From Laetiporus sulphureus 93-53 (Eukaryota; Basidiomycota; Agaricomycetes; Polyporales; Laetiporaceae), in NCBI RefSeq assembly GCF_001632365.1, contig NW_024468550.1:186001-250000 (forward strand): DNA of 64,000 nucleotides. Direction: 5' to 3'. Below the pieces are notes generated by a model. The model searched no databases, was not told the origin of the DNA, and was given only the letters and a program-made list of their open reading frames with translations. Position 1 is the stretch's first letter, and the number at the start of each line of letters is the position of its first letter. The translations under genes and the position numbers were made by a program. This document shows, piece after piece, positions 25,474 to 37,490 of this stretch.

Positions 25474-28033
25474 GCGATGCCAATGACATGTGTGAAGTGC
25501 TTGCAACCTTTTGCTTCTGCTCAATCACCTCACCTGATTAGCACTCCTTTAAGAACAGTGATGATAATGATTGAGTGAGAAGCATGATGAATGGGTGAGT
25601 ACATGGATTGATAGCAGATGCATATACTCAATGTGTCACTGATCTGCATTAAACCTTATATAGTGTTCCTTGTTGATGATCCTGCCAGTTCTCTCATTGT
25701 TGTCAAGTTGAGACTCACATTATCACATGTCACCATGAATATCTGCAACAGAGGCTTGTCATTGAGGAACAAGTAATTTCACATGATATTAGATTGACCC
25801 TTTCTCTATCTGCTATTCCAATGCATTTGGTGACCTTGTATAGTGCTTGACTGAATGTTTACCATGATGTGACTGGTTCATGTGCACAAAACTGATGAGT
25901 GCACTCTCTATACCCACTTACTTGACATTTTCTCCTCAATTCAGTGTGCAGTAATGGTGAAATAGCTGTTGATATTACTTGCCTGCTAAGTGTTGCAGGT
26001 TCGTGATATCTTGCCATGCACAGTTGGTCCCTGAGGCATCAATGTATATCAAAAACAGGCATGCATTCAGTTAGATATATGCACCATCAGATGCCACTTC
26101 AAGTTTTGTAAGTACTGATGAAACAGTTTTATGATCTCATGTCATGTGGCTAATCATTTAGGGACCTTGATAACATTTTTGACACATGAGGTAATTTGAA
26201 TCATCTTTTCAAATGCTAGATGTTCGAGAGCACTAATTGACTAGCACATTTTATCAGTATGTTGAAGTAACACTGATTTCTCGAATAGCTAACCTGATCT
26301 GTCTGTATAAGCTACTGTATTATGATCATCTGGAATGCATCATCAGAATAAAGAATGACACATTTCACTTGATCTCTAGTCTGAATGTTGATATGCTCAA
26401 TCATGGTCTGGCTGTCAGCTACCTCCTATCCTCTTGAGGAAGACAGATCAGAGCTGTCTATCTCCATTTACCTTGGGCTACAGTCACAGGGACTTTGGCT
26501 GATAACACTTTGAGGGGTGGCTGCAAGTCATTTGGTGTGGTGCTTGAAATAGAGCGGTGAGTGGTGACTAAGACTAGGGTAGTATCCCTGACTCTGAACA
26601 AGTCAAGAGATGGGTGGATCATGTGGACAGATTGTGTAGGTGAAGCGAGACTCAGACGAGTGGGGTTAGAGGTGCGAGAATCAAGCAGTGACATGAATCT
26701 TTGTCTGACTAAGCTGGTGACTTTGGGTGCTATAGGCAGCTCTCCCCGGTGCTATAGATGAGGTTTGGGCACTTTTTAGGTCTCTGAGGCATCTATACTA
26801 TGCTCTCTAGCACTACAGATGAGGTCTGGGCACTCTCTGAAGCTATGAAGTCTGATGAAAATGGAAATTTGAGTTGCTAGAGCTTGAGACTAGTGGCATG
26901 AGAGAGAAAATGAAATGTGATAATGTAGCTTATCTAGGTACTTCCCAAGTTGTGCTGTGGGCCACTAGAGAGAGTGCTGCCCTAGCCAATGTTGAGAGCT
27001 AATGAGGTGTGGGTATCGAGCATAGACTAGTGAAACTGAATAGGGCACTCTGCCCTATTGTGAGGGTAATGTAGAATTTTAGAACTGAGAGGTGAACTCT
27101 TCATTGTTTTCTTTTTGATGCTATGTACACAAGCCATTATATAGGTGTAGAATAATGTCTTCTAGCATAGCAGAAGACATTTTCGATCCTCATCAACAGT
27201 TCCAAAATGTTTCCCACCTCTTCCTCATTATTGCTTGCAGTCAGAAACTGGAAGGTATGGGCCCTCAAGGGTCCAGTGGTCTGCTGCCCTGTGCTTCTCT
27301 CTCCTTTGAGCACACTTTCATTCCCTCTTTATCAAACTCATTCTACTTCACCTCTTCTCCTTTGTTCTCATAATTGGCTGTGCTAGCATGTGGGTCCTGG
27401 CTCATCTTTGAGCCTCATGTGTGATCATTCTTGATATTTTACTGCTTCCTCAGATTCTTCAGAGTCAGAGGTCCTCGTGCTGTTGATCTGAAGTATTTCA
27501 CTTGACAGATATGCATTATTGAGTTGTGCAGTCCTCAGCTTCTCTTTCAGTTGAACTTTCAAGCACAGAGCTTTTCGGTGCATATCAACATGTCTGTCTA
27601 ACATGCCGCATATCTTGTACACTGTCATGTAGAAGGATTAAATGTGAAGAAGAAAGAGCATATAATATGTGACATTACTTTGTCACCATTGCAATTTGAA
27701 TGCTAAATTTGCAATATACAATACTGCATGCAACAGAAACAAATCTGTTCTCTGAAGTCAAGATACCAAACCAGATTAAGCATGCATACTTAGCTGTAAA
27801 AAAAAGGGCTCCATGTCTGAGGTGCATGCCTTTTGCTTTTTAAGTTTCAATTACCTTGCACTACCATGTTCACTCAAAAAAGGCAGACCTTCCAGCTATT
27901 CACCCTCACTTTTCTGGTAATGAATACTTGTGATGATGTTCTTCAGCAAGTTTAAAGTATCAAGCATCTGAATCTGCATCATTTAACCTCCAGTCATGTA
28001 AGTTTCTCAGTTCAGAAAAGCCTGAATCTTTCA
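25474..28033. other. no gene; contains a GC-richer patch at about 26420-27640
   Basis: Most is anonymous AT-rich DNA. The patch 26420-27640 has a more balanced composition. It has frames of 66-78 codons on both strands and, at 27425-27628 minus, a short helical Glu/Lys-rich frame (LKVQLKEKLRTAQLNNAYLS). It may be a younger, unidentified insertion. I cannot define its ends or a product. Confidence 0.35.
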
Positions 28034-28932
28034 CACTGGGTGAAACAATCAATCATTTGAGGTGAAAGACAGTAAAGATATTGAAGAAGAAGTTCAAATC
28101 TTTTCAGCATCTTTACTGTCAATTTGTGATAAAAGGGTTCAAAATATTGTTAACATCTTTTCTTGTTAAAGATGATGAAAAGATTGGAAAAAGATTGGAT
28201 GACATATTAGCAATCATTTTTCAATTATTTACAATCATTTAGAGAAAGTTATGATAAAAAGTTTCAATTTTTTTTCATTCTTTTCTTATCAAAGATAATG
28301 TGACCATGTCACATCATTATCATTCTACGCTAAGCCAAACAATAGAATATAAAGGTTAAGACTTAGGTTCAAGTGTCAGCATTATCTCTTGAAGCCTTAG
28401 TACTGGCATAGTACTAACCTTCAGACTATAGTACTAGCATAGTGCTAGCATCCAGATCTTACTACTAATTTGCAGACCTCAGTACTAGCTTAGGGCTAGC
28501 ATAATATTAACCTTCAGACCTTAATACCATCATAGTACTAGCATTTGAATCTTAGTATTACTCTTCTCACCATAACATTTAGTACAGTGCTAGCATACAA
28601 ACCTGAGTATTAACCTCCATACCTTAGCACTAGCTTAGTATGTGATGACAAAAATGTGATACAGTTACAATATGTGCATTGTCTTTAATGAAAAAGATTT
28701 TCAAAAAGATTTTCACACTTTTCATCATAAGTTTGTTCGAAAGACTATAAAATATAGTATCAATATTTTATTCAATTATTTTTGATCTTTTCATCATTCT
28801 TTATAATAAAAATAAGAAAATAATTCAGACTCTTTTATCATAAATTGACAGTAAAAATGCTTAAAAGATTTTAACCTTTTGTTTAATATCTTTATTATCT
28901 TTTACCTTAATTATTGATTGATTCACTCAGTG
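28034..28932. repeat. foldback element copy 9, both tips preserved
   Basis: An 899-bp copy. Left tip CACTGGGTGAAACAATCAAT; right tip on the other strand CACTGAGTGAATCAATCAAT. Arms are mirrored around a core at about 28330-28640 with TAGTACTAGC-type units. No matching short duplication is seen outside the tips (TCA left, ATA right), unlike the copy at 21749. Confidence 0.85.
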
Positions 28933-29369
28933 ATATATAATTTCAAAGATTTTATCAGAGAAAAATCTCCTTTCAGTTCATTTTGATCTTTGAAAATAGC
29001 AAATGAGTCATTATAAAGAAGTAACATCATTTATCACTCATTGAAGGACTTTGTAAAATATATATTCTATTACTGAAATGATTATTCATGAAAAACTATG
29101 CAGAGTGAAGCTTTGGCTTTGCTGAAGAAAGTGCACATGCACTTTACTTTCAAGATGAAGAAGCACCTTTGAGGTGATTCTTCAGCTTTGCATATCATTT
29201 GACAAAGGGCGAAAGCCTTCATATGTTGTATGATCTGTTCAATCTTTCAAAGCTCAATCTGATGAGAAGAAATGTGCTGAAATGTACTGAAAACTCAAAA
29301 AGAAGTGCAATAGGTTCTTGTTATCCTTCTCTTAAACTTTTATTAGAGTTGTGAGCTTTACATCAGGTA
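28933..29369. other. AT-rich spacer, nothing recognised
   Basis: No open frame or repeat landmark is seen between two foldback copies. Confidence 0.4.
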
Positions 29370-30095
29370 AATTATTATACTTTAAGTATCAGCATAATAC
29401 TACTGACATTTGAATGTTAATACCAGCATGCTGCTCACATTAGAAGCTTAACATTACTCTCTTAGCCATGGTACTAGTATAGTGCTAAGATATATGCCTT
29501 AGTACTAGTTTAGTATACAATAACAAGAATGTGACATAGTCACAATATTTTGATTATCTTAGAGAATAAAATTAAAAAGGTTTATAACTTTAAATTGATC
29601 AGTGTGTCTGAAACTTCATAAAATGGCTACAAATAGTGAGCAATATTTCATCCAATCTTTTTTAATCTTTTTATCATCTTTAACAAAACAATATCTTAAA
29701 AGTATTTTAAATTGGTTTTATCACAAATTTAACAGTAAAAATAATTTGAACTTTTCTTCAACATCTTTGTCACCATTGATCTGGAATTATTGATTGCTTC
29801 ACTCAAAGACTGTGTGATGGTCTCAGTTTCAATGCTAGTAAAAAAAAAACTAGTATCGAGATTTGAAAATTAGTACTAAGGTTTAAATAACATTAAGGTT
29901 CAGATATTAGTACTATGCTGGCACTATGCTTACAACTAGCACTAAGGTTTAGAGGATAGCACTAACATTTGAGAGCCAGTACTATATTAGTATTAATATT
30001 TGAGAGTTAGCATCAAGGTTGCAAGATAAGTGCTAAGATTTCAATATTGATACTTACTAAGCCAGTGCTAAGGTGTGAAAATTGGTAGTGTTTTA
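29370..30095. repeat. foldback element copy 10: half core and right arm, followed by a second core fragment
   Basis: From 29370 the mirrored core runs into a right arm ending at about 29805 (AATTATTGATTGCTTCACTC). From 29830 a second patch of core units in the opposite orientation follows (TTAGTACTAAGG, GTACTATGCTGGCAC), probably from another broken copy. Confidence 0.65.
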
Positions 30096-30580
30096 GCAGT
30101 ATGCAGACAATTTTAGTTTAAAAATAGTTGAACAAATTTGTTCAATGTTTGAGAGCAGAGACAAGCTAAAAGTAGCACCTTAGTCATTGTTCAAATAAGC
30201 TTAACACTTAATACATTTGCAATCATTTTGTGCAAGGCCTCTTTATATATCACTCTAATACTTATGCTTTAAATCAGTCAATGTCTTATATTGATCACTA
30301 ACACATAATAGATAATGCTGATGCAAACTGTCAATGAATGGTTAGTAGACCTAAAAGAAAATACCTTTATTGTTTGGTATCCATCATTGCTGTCAGCCTT
30401 TTCAAACATGGCATGATTTCATAGACACTGACATAATGTGGACATTGAAACTTCATGCTTTATTTCATTATCAATTATGGCACCACATTTTGTGCATTTA
30501 AAGCATCTCATAAAGATGCATAGATACTAACATTAGCATACAAGAATTACGCTATGATTGAGAAAGATAACACTAAGATC
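30096..30580. other. AT-rich spacer, nothing recognised
   Basis: No gene, no clear repeat landmark. Confidence 0.4.
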
Positions 30581-31291
30581 ATTGAGTAAAGCACTCAATA
30601 ATTTGAGATAAAAGTAGAAAAACATTAAACAAGATTCATGATCAATCTATAATGTAAGTACTCAGAATATCTGTAACATATTTTTCCATAAAATGTAGTA
30701 AAACAATTAAAAAGAGATTGAATGAAATATTAATAATTATATTTGAAACAATTTATAATTAAAAAGAAAAGGCAAAAAAAATAGAAAAAAAGTTTTAAAT
30801 TACTGTTATTCTTTTCTATTAAAATAATCAATCTATTTAGAACACACAACATCTTGATCATTTTAAATGAAGCTGGTTTAATTTTAATAGTCAGCTAAAT
30901 TGATTGTTGCTATAGTCTGAAAGTATGCTTTACTTCATATTATAGCACTATCACAGTGCTAATATCAAAATTGAGTATTAGGCTCTATTTATCATATCAG
31001 CTTAGTATAAGATAATAAGAGTGTGATATGCTCACAATATATTTATCATCTCTCATAAAAACAAAATAAAAGCAAGTAAACTTTATAATAAATTTCTATA
31101 TAAATCATAAACTATTTCTAAAACTAATTGTTACTACTTCATTCAATCTTTTTCACTTCTAATCATCTTTGAAAGAGAAATGTTCCAAATATCCAAATGC
31201 ATCTGTCATGATTTAACTGTAAAGATGCTGCAAGAATGTGAATTTTTCATTAACATTTTTGTGCTCAAATTAATAATTGCTTTATTTAGTA
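30581..31291. repeat. foldback element copy 11 (diverged)
   Basis: Left arm from ATTGAGTAAAGCACTCAATA; weak core around 30880-31000; right arm ends ATTAATAATTGCTTTATTTAG. Both arms are recognisable but more AT-shifted than in the 21749 or 28034 copies. Confidence 0.65.
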
Positions 31292-31693
31292 AACCCTTTA
31301 TAAGAGCAATAGCAGAATACTTCATTATTATCAGTCAAATTTCAGATAAGATTACAAAAATCATTTATAATCATCAGAACTTGAGCATTTATATCAAATG
31401 CTTCTTTATAACATAGATATCCTTGAATGCACTTCATTAAGATTATCTTCACATTTTGTAGAAATCAAGTTCAATAGTGCCATAAAGTGGCTTATATGAA
31501 GAGTATAGTTGCATATCAACTAGAGTCACAGAAGTAACTAATAAAGGATTTTAAATGTTTTCATTTCTTTATAAAAATGATGAAGACATTATAACTATGT
31601 TAGACTTTATCATCCTATGCTAGTTAATAGCAAGGTATAATAATTAATGCTCAGATTTATATATCAACACTTTATTAGTTCTATAACTAGAAG

Positions 31694-32085
31694 TGCTGAG
31701 TGAACTAAATAATAATTTAACATAAAAGATAATAAAGATATTAAAAATAAGTTCAAGTTTTTAAGCATCTTTACTGTCAATTTGCAATAAAAGGGTTTAG
31801 AATTTGCAGCAGTTTTTCTCCTGAAGAATGATAAAAGATTGAAAAAGGGTTGAACAAATATTAATAGTTATTTCTTCGATCATTTATAATTTGTCAGATA
31901 AAGTTATGATAGAAATGTCTAAAATCTTTTTTTCACTCTTTTTTGTCAAAGATGATGAACATATTATGACTATGTCACACCATTATCATCATATACTAAG
32001 CTTGCACTAAGGTACATAGGTTAATACTCAGATTTATATGCTGACACTATGCTAGCACTATGATCAGAAGGGTAATACTCTTTAG
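31694..32085. repeat. foldback element copy 12, left half only
   Basis: Left arm from TGCTGAGTGAACTAAATAAT through ATGTCACACCATTATCATC, then the start of the core (CACTATGCTAGCACTATGATC). It ends abruptly at about 32085 where non-repeat DNA begins. Confidence 0.7.
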
Positions 32086-33344
32086 ACTTGATGACTAGTG
32101 CTCAAAGTGGTCAATATAACTATAAGAAGGTGAACTTGGTCAACAATAAAGTGCATCTTATTTGAGGGATATTATTGTTGGTGACCTTCACAGTGATTCT
32201 TTTTCATCATGTTGCATGTCAGCAATACCTGCACAACACAAGAGGTCTATCACAATGTCTTGTGATCAATTATCACCAGCACAACTTAAAGGATGATGAA
32301 GATCATTTATCTGTTCAGTCATATTGAGAAAGTCATTTTTAAGAATCTAAAAAATGCTGAGCTTTTGTGCAAGTGCAGCATTAATCTCAAAGATCATTCA
32401 AAGAAAAACCATTAGAAGTTTTACAAAGAGATATCCAGGATAATGGTCCTCACTGATATCATGGTAATTTGATCTGCTCGACACTTGATTGAAGGTAAGT
32501 TTTCAGTTGCTTATATTGACTGTATGCTAATCTGTGCAACTGGCAGATAGTTTTATCTGATCTTCAAAGCAGACATTCTTATCAATGATCATGCCTTCTT
32601 ATGTGATAGTGTTACATCAGCTTCAGTCTTGACTGTGCTTCATTGGCTGTGATTGAGTTTCTGAACTTCAGTTATGTCACTCTCATCATACATCTCCATT
32701 CTGAGCTGTACTATGCAAATAGTAGATTCATTATATATGTTAATTTTCTTCTTTTGCTCACTCAATCAGATGCCTTTTATGCTTGTGAGCTCTATATACA
32801 CATATACATGACTCTGTGCTTCTCTTATTTAATATGCTAATAAGGCAGCAAAAATTTATGGTGACAGAAAATATACAATGCAGAGTATTAAAAAAGATAA
32901 ATCAAGAAACATTGTGCTGTTATATGAGATTAAGTGATATATGGCAACTTGTATATAAACATCAAAGGTCATGCATCCAGTGATAAAAGTCATCAATTCT
33001 ATCATACATTAACTGACAGCATGTAAAAGTAAAACTTTCAACAGGAACATTTTCAAATAAACTGTTCACATAATAATTACTAATAGTATGCACTTTTAAA
33101 ATAACTTATTTGACAAGAATCATGTGTTATACATATATGTTGCTGAGTGTGTCTTAATTGCCTAGTTGAACAGATACAAATAGAGCAGTAATAACAATTT
33201 TAGTTCAATCATATGAGCACTCAATGTGACCTAAAGAGACAATTATTGCAGCAAAACAGCTTATGCAAATTGCATAGCCATTATATAGCTTATGATACAC
33301 ATCTGCGAAGCAAACCATAACACATATACTGAGCCAATAACTTG
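32086..33344. other. AT-rich DNA, no gene
   Basis: A 65-codon frame (32643-32840) shows no recognisable features. No repeat landmark is seen. Confidence 0.4.
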
Positions 33345-33926
33345 CGATGAAGTTTTTTTAGATGTTAGCAACATGCTAGTGCTAATGCCCTAGAAGGCAG
33401 TACTGTAATAGTACTGTGTTAGTATTAAGCTAGTACTAAGGTTTGGAGATTAGTACCATGCTAGTACTAAGTTCTAAAGATCAGTACTAAATACTAAATG
33501 TTCATATTATACCAATACTATGCTAGTACTGAAGTTTAAATGTTAATATTACACTAACACTATGCTAGTACTAAGGTCTGGAGGTTACTAGTATGTTAGT
33601 GCTAAGAACATTTAATTACATTATTAACCTTCATATTTTAGTACTGGTTTAGCATAGAATGATAATGATATGACATGGTCACAATATGTTCATTATCTTT
33701 AACCAAAAGAAAATGAAAGCTTTATTTAAAAGATTGCAAAATGATAAAAATAATCACTTTTATTTTATTTTATCTTTCAATCTTTTTATCATCTCTGATA
33801 AGAAAAGACATCAAAAATATCTTAAATCCTTCTATCACAAATTGACAGTAAAGATGATGAAAAATTTTGTTCTTCAATATCTTTATCATTTTATATCTCA
33901 AATTATTGAGTGTTTCACTCATTAAA
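33345..33926. repeat. foldback element copy 13: core and right arm
   Basis: Core units (GCTAGTACTAAGG, TAGTACTGAAG) from 33345, then a right arm from about 33640 ending AAATTATTGAGTGTTTCACTC. No left arm precedes it. Confidence 0.7.
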
Positions 33927-34068
33927 GGAATGACTAAGCTGCTGATATCAGCAGTATGCTAGCACTATCCCAGTATTAAGCTAGTAGTAAGATCTGAAAT
34001 GTTAATACTATGTCAGTACTATATAGGCTAATACTATAACAGTGTTACAGCCTGAGGAGATAGTACTA

Positions 34069-35676
34069 CAGTGACCCACAAAACTGTTGATAAGATTGCT
34101 TGCTTCGACTTGTATAGTAAATATCTCCTCAACCACTGGGTCAACTACATTATATAAGGACTTATTGAAAAGCGTATCATCATGGCTTTCTAATGCAGTC
34201 TTAATCATATTTTTACCATATTTTGATCCCAAGATATTTACTAATCTTTGAAGGTCACTCTTATCAACAGTTTTGTGGCACATATCCAGGTTCTATAAAA
34301 CTTGTACTTTCAGTACTTGGTATAGCCTCCCTTTGCCTTCACCATTGCATGCACCCTCCTTGGCATACTTTCAATCAGATTCTGACACACTTCCTTCTCA
34401 ATAGCCTCCCATTCCTTCTCCACCCTTTCCCACAACTCAGTAATTCCCTTTAGTGGCTCCTGATACTCTGCAAGCTTCCTTTTGAGATGACCCCACAAAT
34501 GCTCTATGGGATTGAGATCTGGGGATTGAGAGGGCCATATCATAGTGTTGAAATCATGGTCTTTGAACCAATCCTTGGCCTTCTTGCTGGTGTGCTTGAG
34601 GTCATTGTCTTGCTGAAACACCACATCCTCCACAATTTTGCCCCAATCCTCCAGGCTATTCTGCAGCTCATCCTCCAGAATGCTAACATAAAGGTCTGCA
34701 TCCATCCTGCCATCAATCTTGCAGGCATACCCCACACCATCCCAGCCCATACAGCCCCACATCATCAAGGATCCACCTCCAAACTTCTGGGTCCCTTTCA
34801 CCAACCTATCACTGAGGCTCTCCCCTGGCTTCTTCCACACCCATTTCCTTCCATCTGACCCCATCCTGTTAATCTTTGTCTCATCTGACCATACCACCCT
34901 TCTCCAGTCCTCCACAGTCCAATATTGGTGAGCCAAAGCAAAGTCCATCCTCTCCTTTCGATGCCTTGCAGCAAGTAAAGGCCTTCTGCGCTTTACTACA
35001 GCCTTCATTCCTGCCTTCTTCAACCCTCTTTGCACTGTTTCTGCATTGACAACCCTCCCAGTAACATCTCCAAGAGCTCTGGCCACAGCAGGAGATGTGG
35101 TAGCCTTGCCAGTCCCAATGAGTCGAGTAGTATAGCGAAGATTGGCAGTAGAAAGAAGGGAAGGTCATCCTCCTTTGGCCTTAGAAATGGTGGGACAGTG
35201 TGTGAAGCGTAGTTTACTGATGGTCAAGTAGTGTAGACCAGTCAAAGCTTCAATTTCTCGAAGAGATTTGCCATTCTGAAGCAAAGCGATGACATGGTTG
35301 ACAGTTTCAGTAGCAACAGCTTTTGGCATGATGTTGGTTGAGTGTGAAGAGTTGTGTATGGCTGTTTGTACATTGTTCATATTGAAACATGAACATCAAT
35401 TAATATTCCCACAAAGAACCTGTGAACACATCAAGAATCACAATTTTCTGAGAACTTGTGTGTGTGCCACAAAACTGTTGATAAGAGTGACCCTCAAAGA
35501 TTAGTAAATATCTTGGGATGAAAATGTGATAAAAATATGACTAAAACTGTGTTAGAAAGCCATGATGATATGCTTTCCAATGAGTCCTTATACAATGTAG
35601 TTGACCCATTGGTTGGGGAGATATTCACTATACAAGTCGAAGTGAGCAATCTTATCAACAATTTTGTGGGTCACTG
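34069..35676 (-). mobile_element. Tc1/mariner transposon, copy 2
   Basis: A 1,608-bp element in the opposite orientation to copy 1, with TA on both sides (34067-34068 and 35677-35678) and ends CAGTGACCCACAAAACTG. The arms of about 210-220 bp again carry the ~26-bp core twice, at the tip and inverted at the inner edge. It is inserted in foldback core DNA and is the better-preserved of the two copies. Confidence 0.93.
34310..35380 (-). pseudogene. Tc1-type (DD34E) transposase with a single TGA
   Basis: The 356-codon frame is identical in layout to copy 1 but has only one stop, TGA at 35165-35167, in the linker after KAKGG between the HTH region and the catalytic core. It sits at exactly the same codon as the first stop of copy 1. 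The catalytic residues appear intact (SDETKINRMG; QQDND; SPDLNPIEHLW with Asp kept). Where copy 1 has its second TGA this copy has CAA, suggesting both derive from CGA. With one stop the element is inactive unless read-through occurs. Confidence 0.9.
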
Positions 35677-35811
35677 TATATAATAGTATCATGACATGAA
35701 GATATAGTACTATGGTAATATTATGCTCATTTTAAGCCAATAAACATTTTAAATTCTTTTTCACTCTTTTTCAATCAAAGATGATAAACATATTATGACT
35801 ATGTCACACCC

Positions 35812-37490
35812 TTTTTTTTGAACATTTATTTATACCCTGCGCTATGTGCGGCATGGTGACCTGAAGATACACGTAACATTGTAACTATGAGTAAGTCACC
35901 ATCAAGTGTGAAGGCAACATAGGGGAGGCAGTAAATGCGAAAGCAAATCAGTCATTCGGATAGACAACTACATGACAATGTCCACATCACCATCATGCGC
36001 CTTCGAAGATGGGCCAGCGATGGGAGAGCTGATCGTGCCTGCACCAAGTAGGTCAGTGTTGAGGGCAGCAGGGGGTCAGTACTCAGCCCGCTTTAGGCAC
36101 TGAATCGAGTCCGCATGGTGGAGGCCACGACAGTTCATGCACCGTGAGTGCAGGCAAAGATCAGAGGCAGCGCGATTCTCCTTCACACATGAGGTGCATT
36201 GAGAATGATGCAAATCTTCATGATGACAGCCAGCACACACACGGCAGCGGAGCGGTCTGACGCACTCTTGGGAGAGGTGGCCATATGCCCAATACCTTGT
36301 GCACTGTCAGAGATGCGCTTCTCGCACCATCGTGACGTAGTGACGTGTGCACTGAAGGTGAAGAGGAGGGTGCAGAGGATGGTGGCCAGAGCAGTGCCAT
36401 CTGAGTCCTCAAAGCCGAGGACGACAGACAAGCAGGCACTGTCGATGAGCTCAGGTCAACGTGCCCAGCACAGAGGTTGGGTGATGGAGAGGCACTTGAT
36501 GGCTGGGTTCTTGAGGAGTTCCTCTGACAAGGCAGAGGGAGAGTGGACCTCAGCACTGGGGAAGGTCCTGGTGTACACGTTGCCGAGAAGAACACGAGAC
36601 CATTTACTATCCCTGGAGATAGTTTGATCAGCTCCGATCCCCAAGGCTAGGTGAATGGTTGGGAGGTGGGCGTCGATGCGGGTGTGCGAGGTGGCAGGCA
36701 AGAAGACGAGGACGAGGTTGCCGGTGGTGCTGGGGTAGGCAGCTAGGGTGGTGAGGCCCTCCGTGGTCGAGATCAGTGCCAGGGCCCAGTTAACGTCGTT
36801 CAGCGTGACAGCAGGAGGGGTCGAGATGAGGTGTTCGGGCATTTTGCCCGACCAACGAACCACATACTGCACGGGCGCAGAAGCATGCTTAGGTGGCAGT
36901 GCGCGCTTGAGCTCAGAAGCCTTGGGGCAGGATGGAGGGTTCGGTGCATGCGCGGGATCAGCCGGGTGCGAAGAGATGACTGCCATCGCATAAGACCAGG
37001 TGCAGCCGGCCTTTGCCTGAGATGGGACCGGGGTGCGATCGGCAGGAGCTGGTGCAGCAGTTCTCTAACTCACGTGCACTTCGAGGGTGGTGAGCTGAGT
37101 TTCCAGGTCATTGTGAAGGGTGGTGATCGCAGTGGTAACGTCGTCCACCATGAGCGGAGAGGCAGGAGCGGCAGGAGGAGGTTGAAGTCAGGCTGCCAGA
37201 TAGTTGTAGAGGGCTGCGTTAGCAGGGATGGATGTCACTAGTGGGTCGGCAGGGTCCAGGAGGTGGAACCAGGCTGAAATTTCTTCGAGAATCACAGTGA
37301 CTGTTTCTAGCGAGCTCACCATCCAACTGACGGGAGAGCCAGAGTTTCGCATCATGGTGGCAATGTGAGAGAGTCAGAAGTTGATGGGCTTTTCTTTAAC
37401 GTAGTCGGGGACAGGAGGGAGTAGAGGCCTGGCAGGCACCGCAGGCACCTGCAGAGATGGTGATGGTTGCGGTTCAAGAGGCATTGACTC
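35812..37490 (-). mobile_element. LINE-family element carrying only ORF1 (gag-like)
   Basis: On the minus strand it ends in an A-tract (poly-T at 35812-35819 on the plus strand) preceded by a tail very like that of the LINE copy at 57.2 kb (shared CATTTATTT and GCTATGTGC blocks in the same places). Between tail and the 5' region there is a gag-like ORF1 but no reverse transcriptase. The 5' end, near 37490, is not sharply defined and no convincing target duplication was found. Confidence 0.7.
35965..37010 (-). pseudogene. LINE ORF1, gag-like protein with CCHC knuckles, broken
   Basis: Such proteins bind element RNA. The N-terminal part (36456-36986) is open. The frame then meets TGA at 36456-36458 and continues open (SVVLGFEDSDGTALATILCT) before a frame change near 36330. 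The C-terminal part has knuckle-like clusters: CTRYWAYGHLSQEC, in which the second Cys is apparently replaced by Tyr, then CRVCAGCHH and CMNCRGLHHADSIQC. A further TGA at 36076-36078 is followed by a typical Ser/Pro tail. GC content is well above the surrounding foldback DNA. Confidence 0.65.

Larger units (their letters stand above)
33948..35811. repeat. foldback core fragment interrupted by Tc1 copy 2 and bordered by the LINE ORF1 element
   Basis: Core units at 33948-34068 resume directly after the Tc1 element at 35679 (AATAGTATCATGACATG) and continue to an arm landmark ATGACTATGTCACACC at about 35795-35810. There the LINE poly-T tract starts. Order of events: foldback copy first, then Tc1 and LINE insertions. 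Confidence 0.7.

Noticed and set aside
28030..28935. A 3-bp target duplication for the foldback at 28034-28932
   Set aside because: The flanks are TCA and ATA, which do not match.
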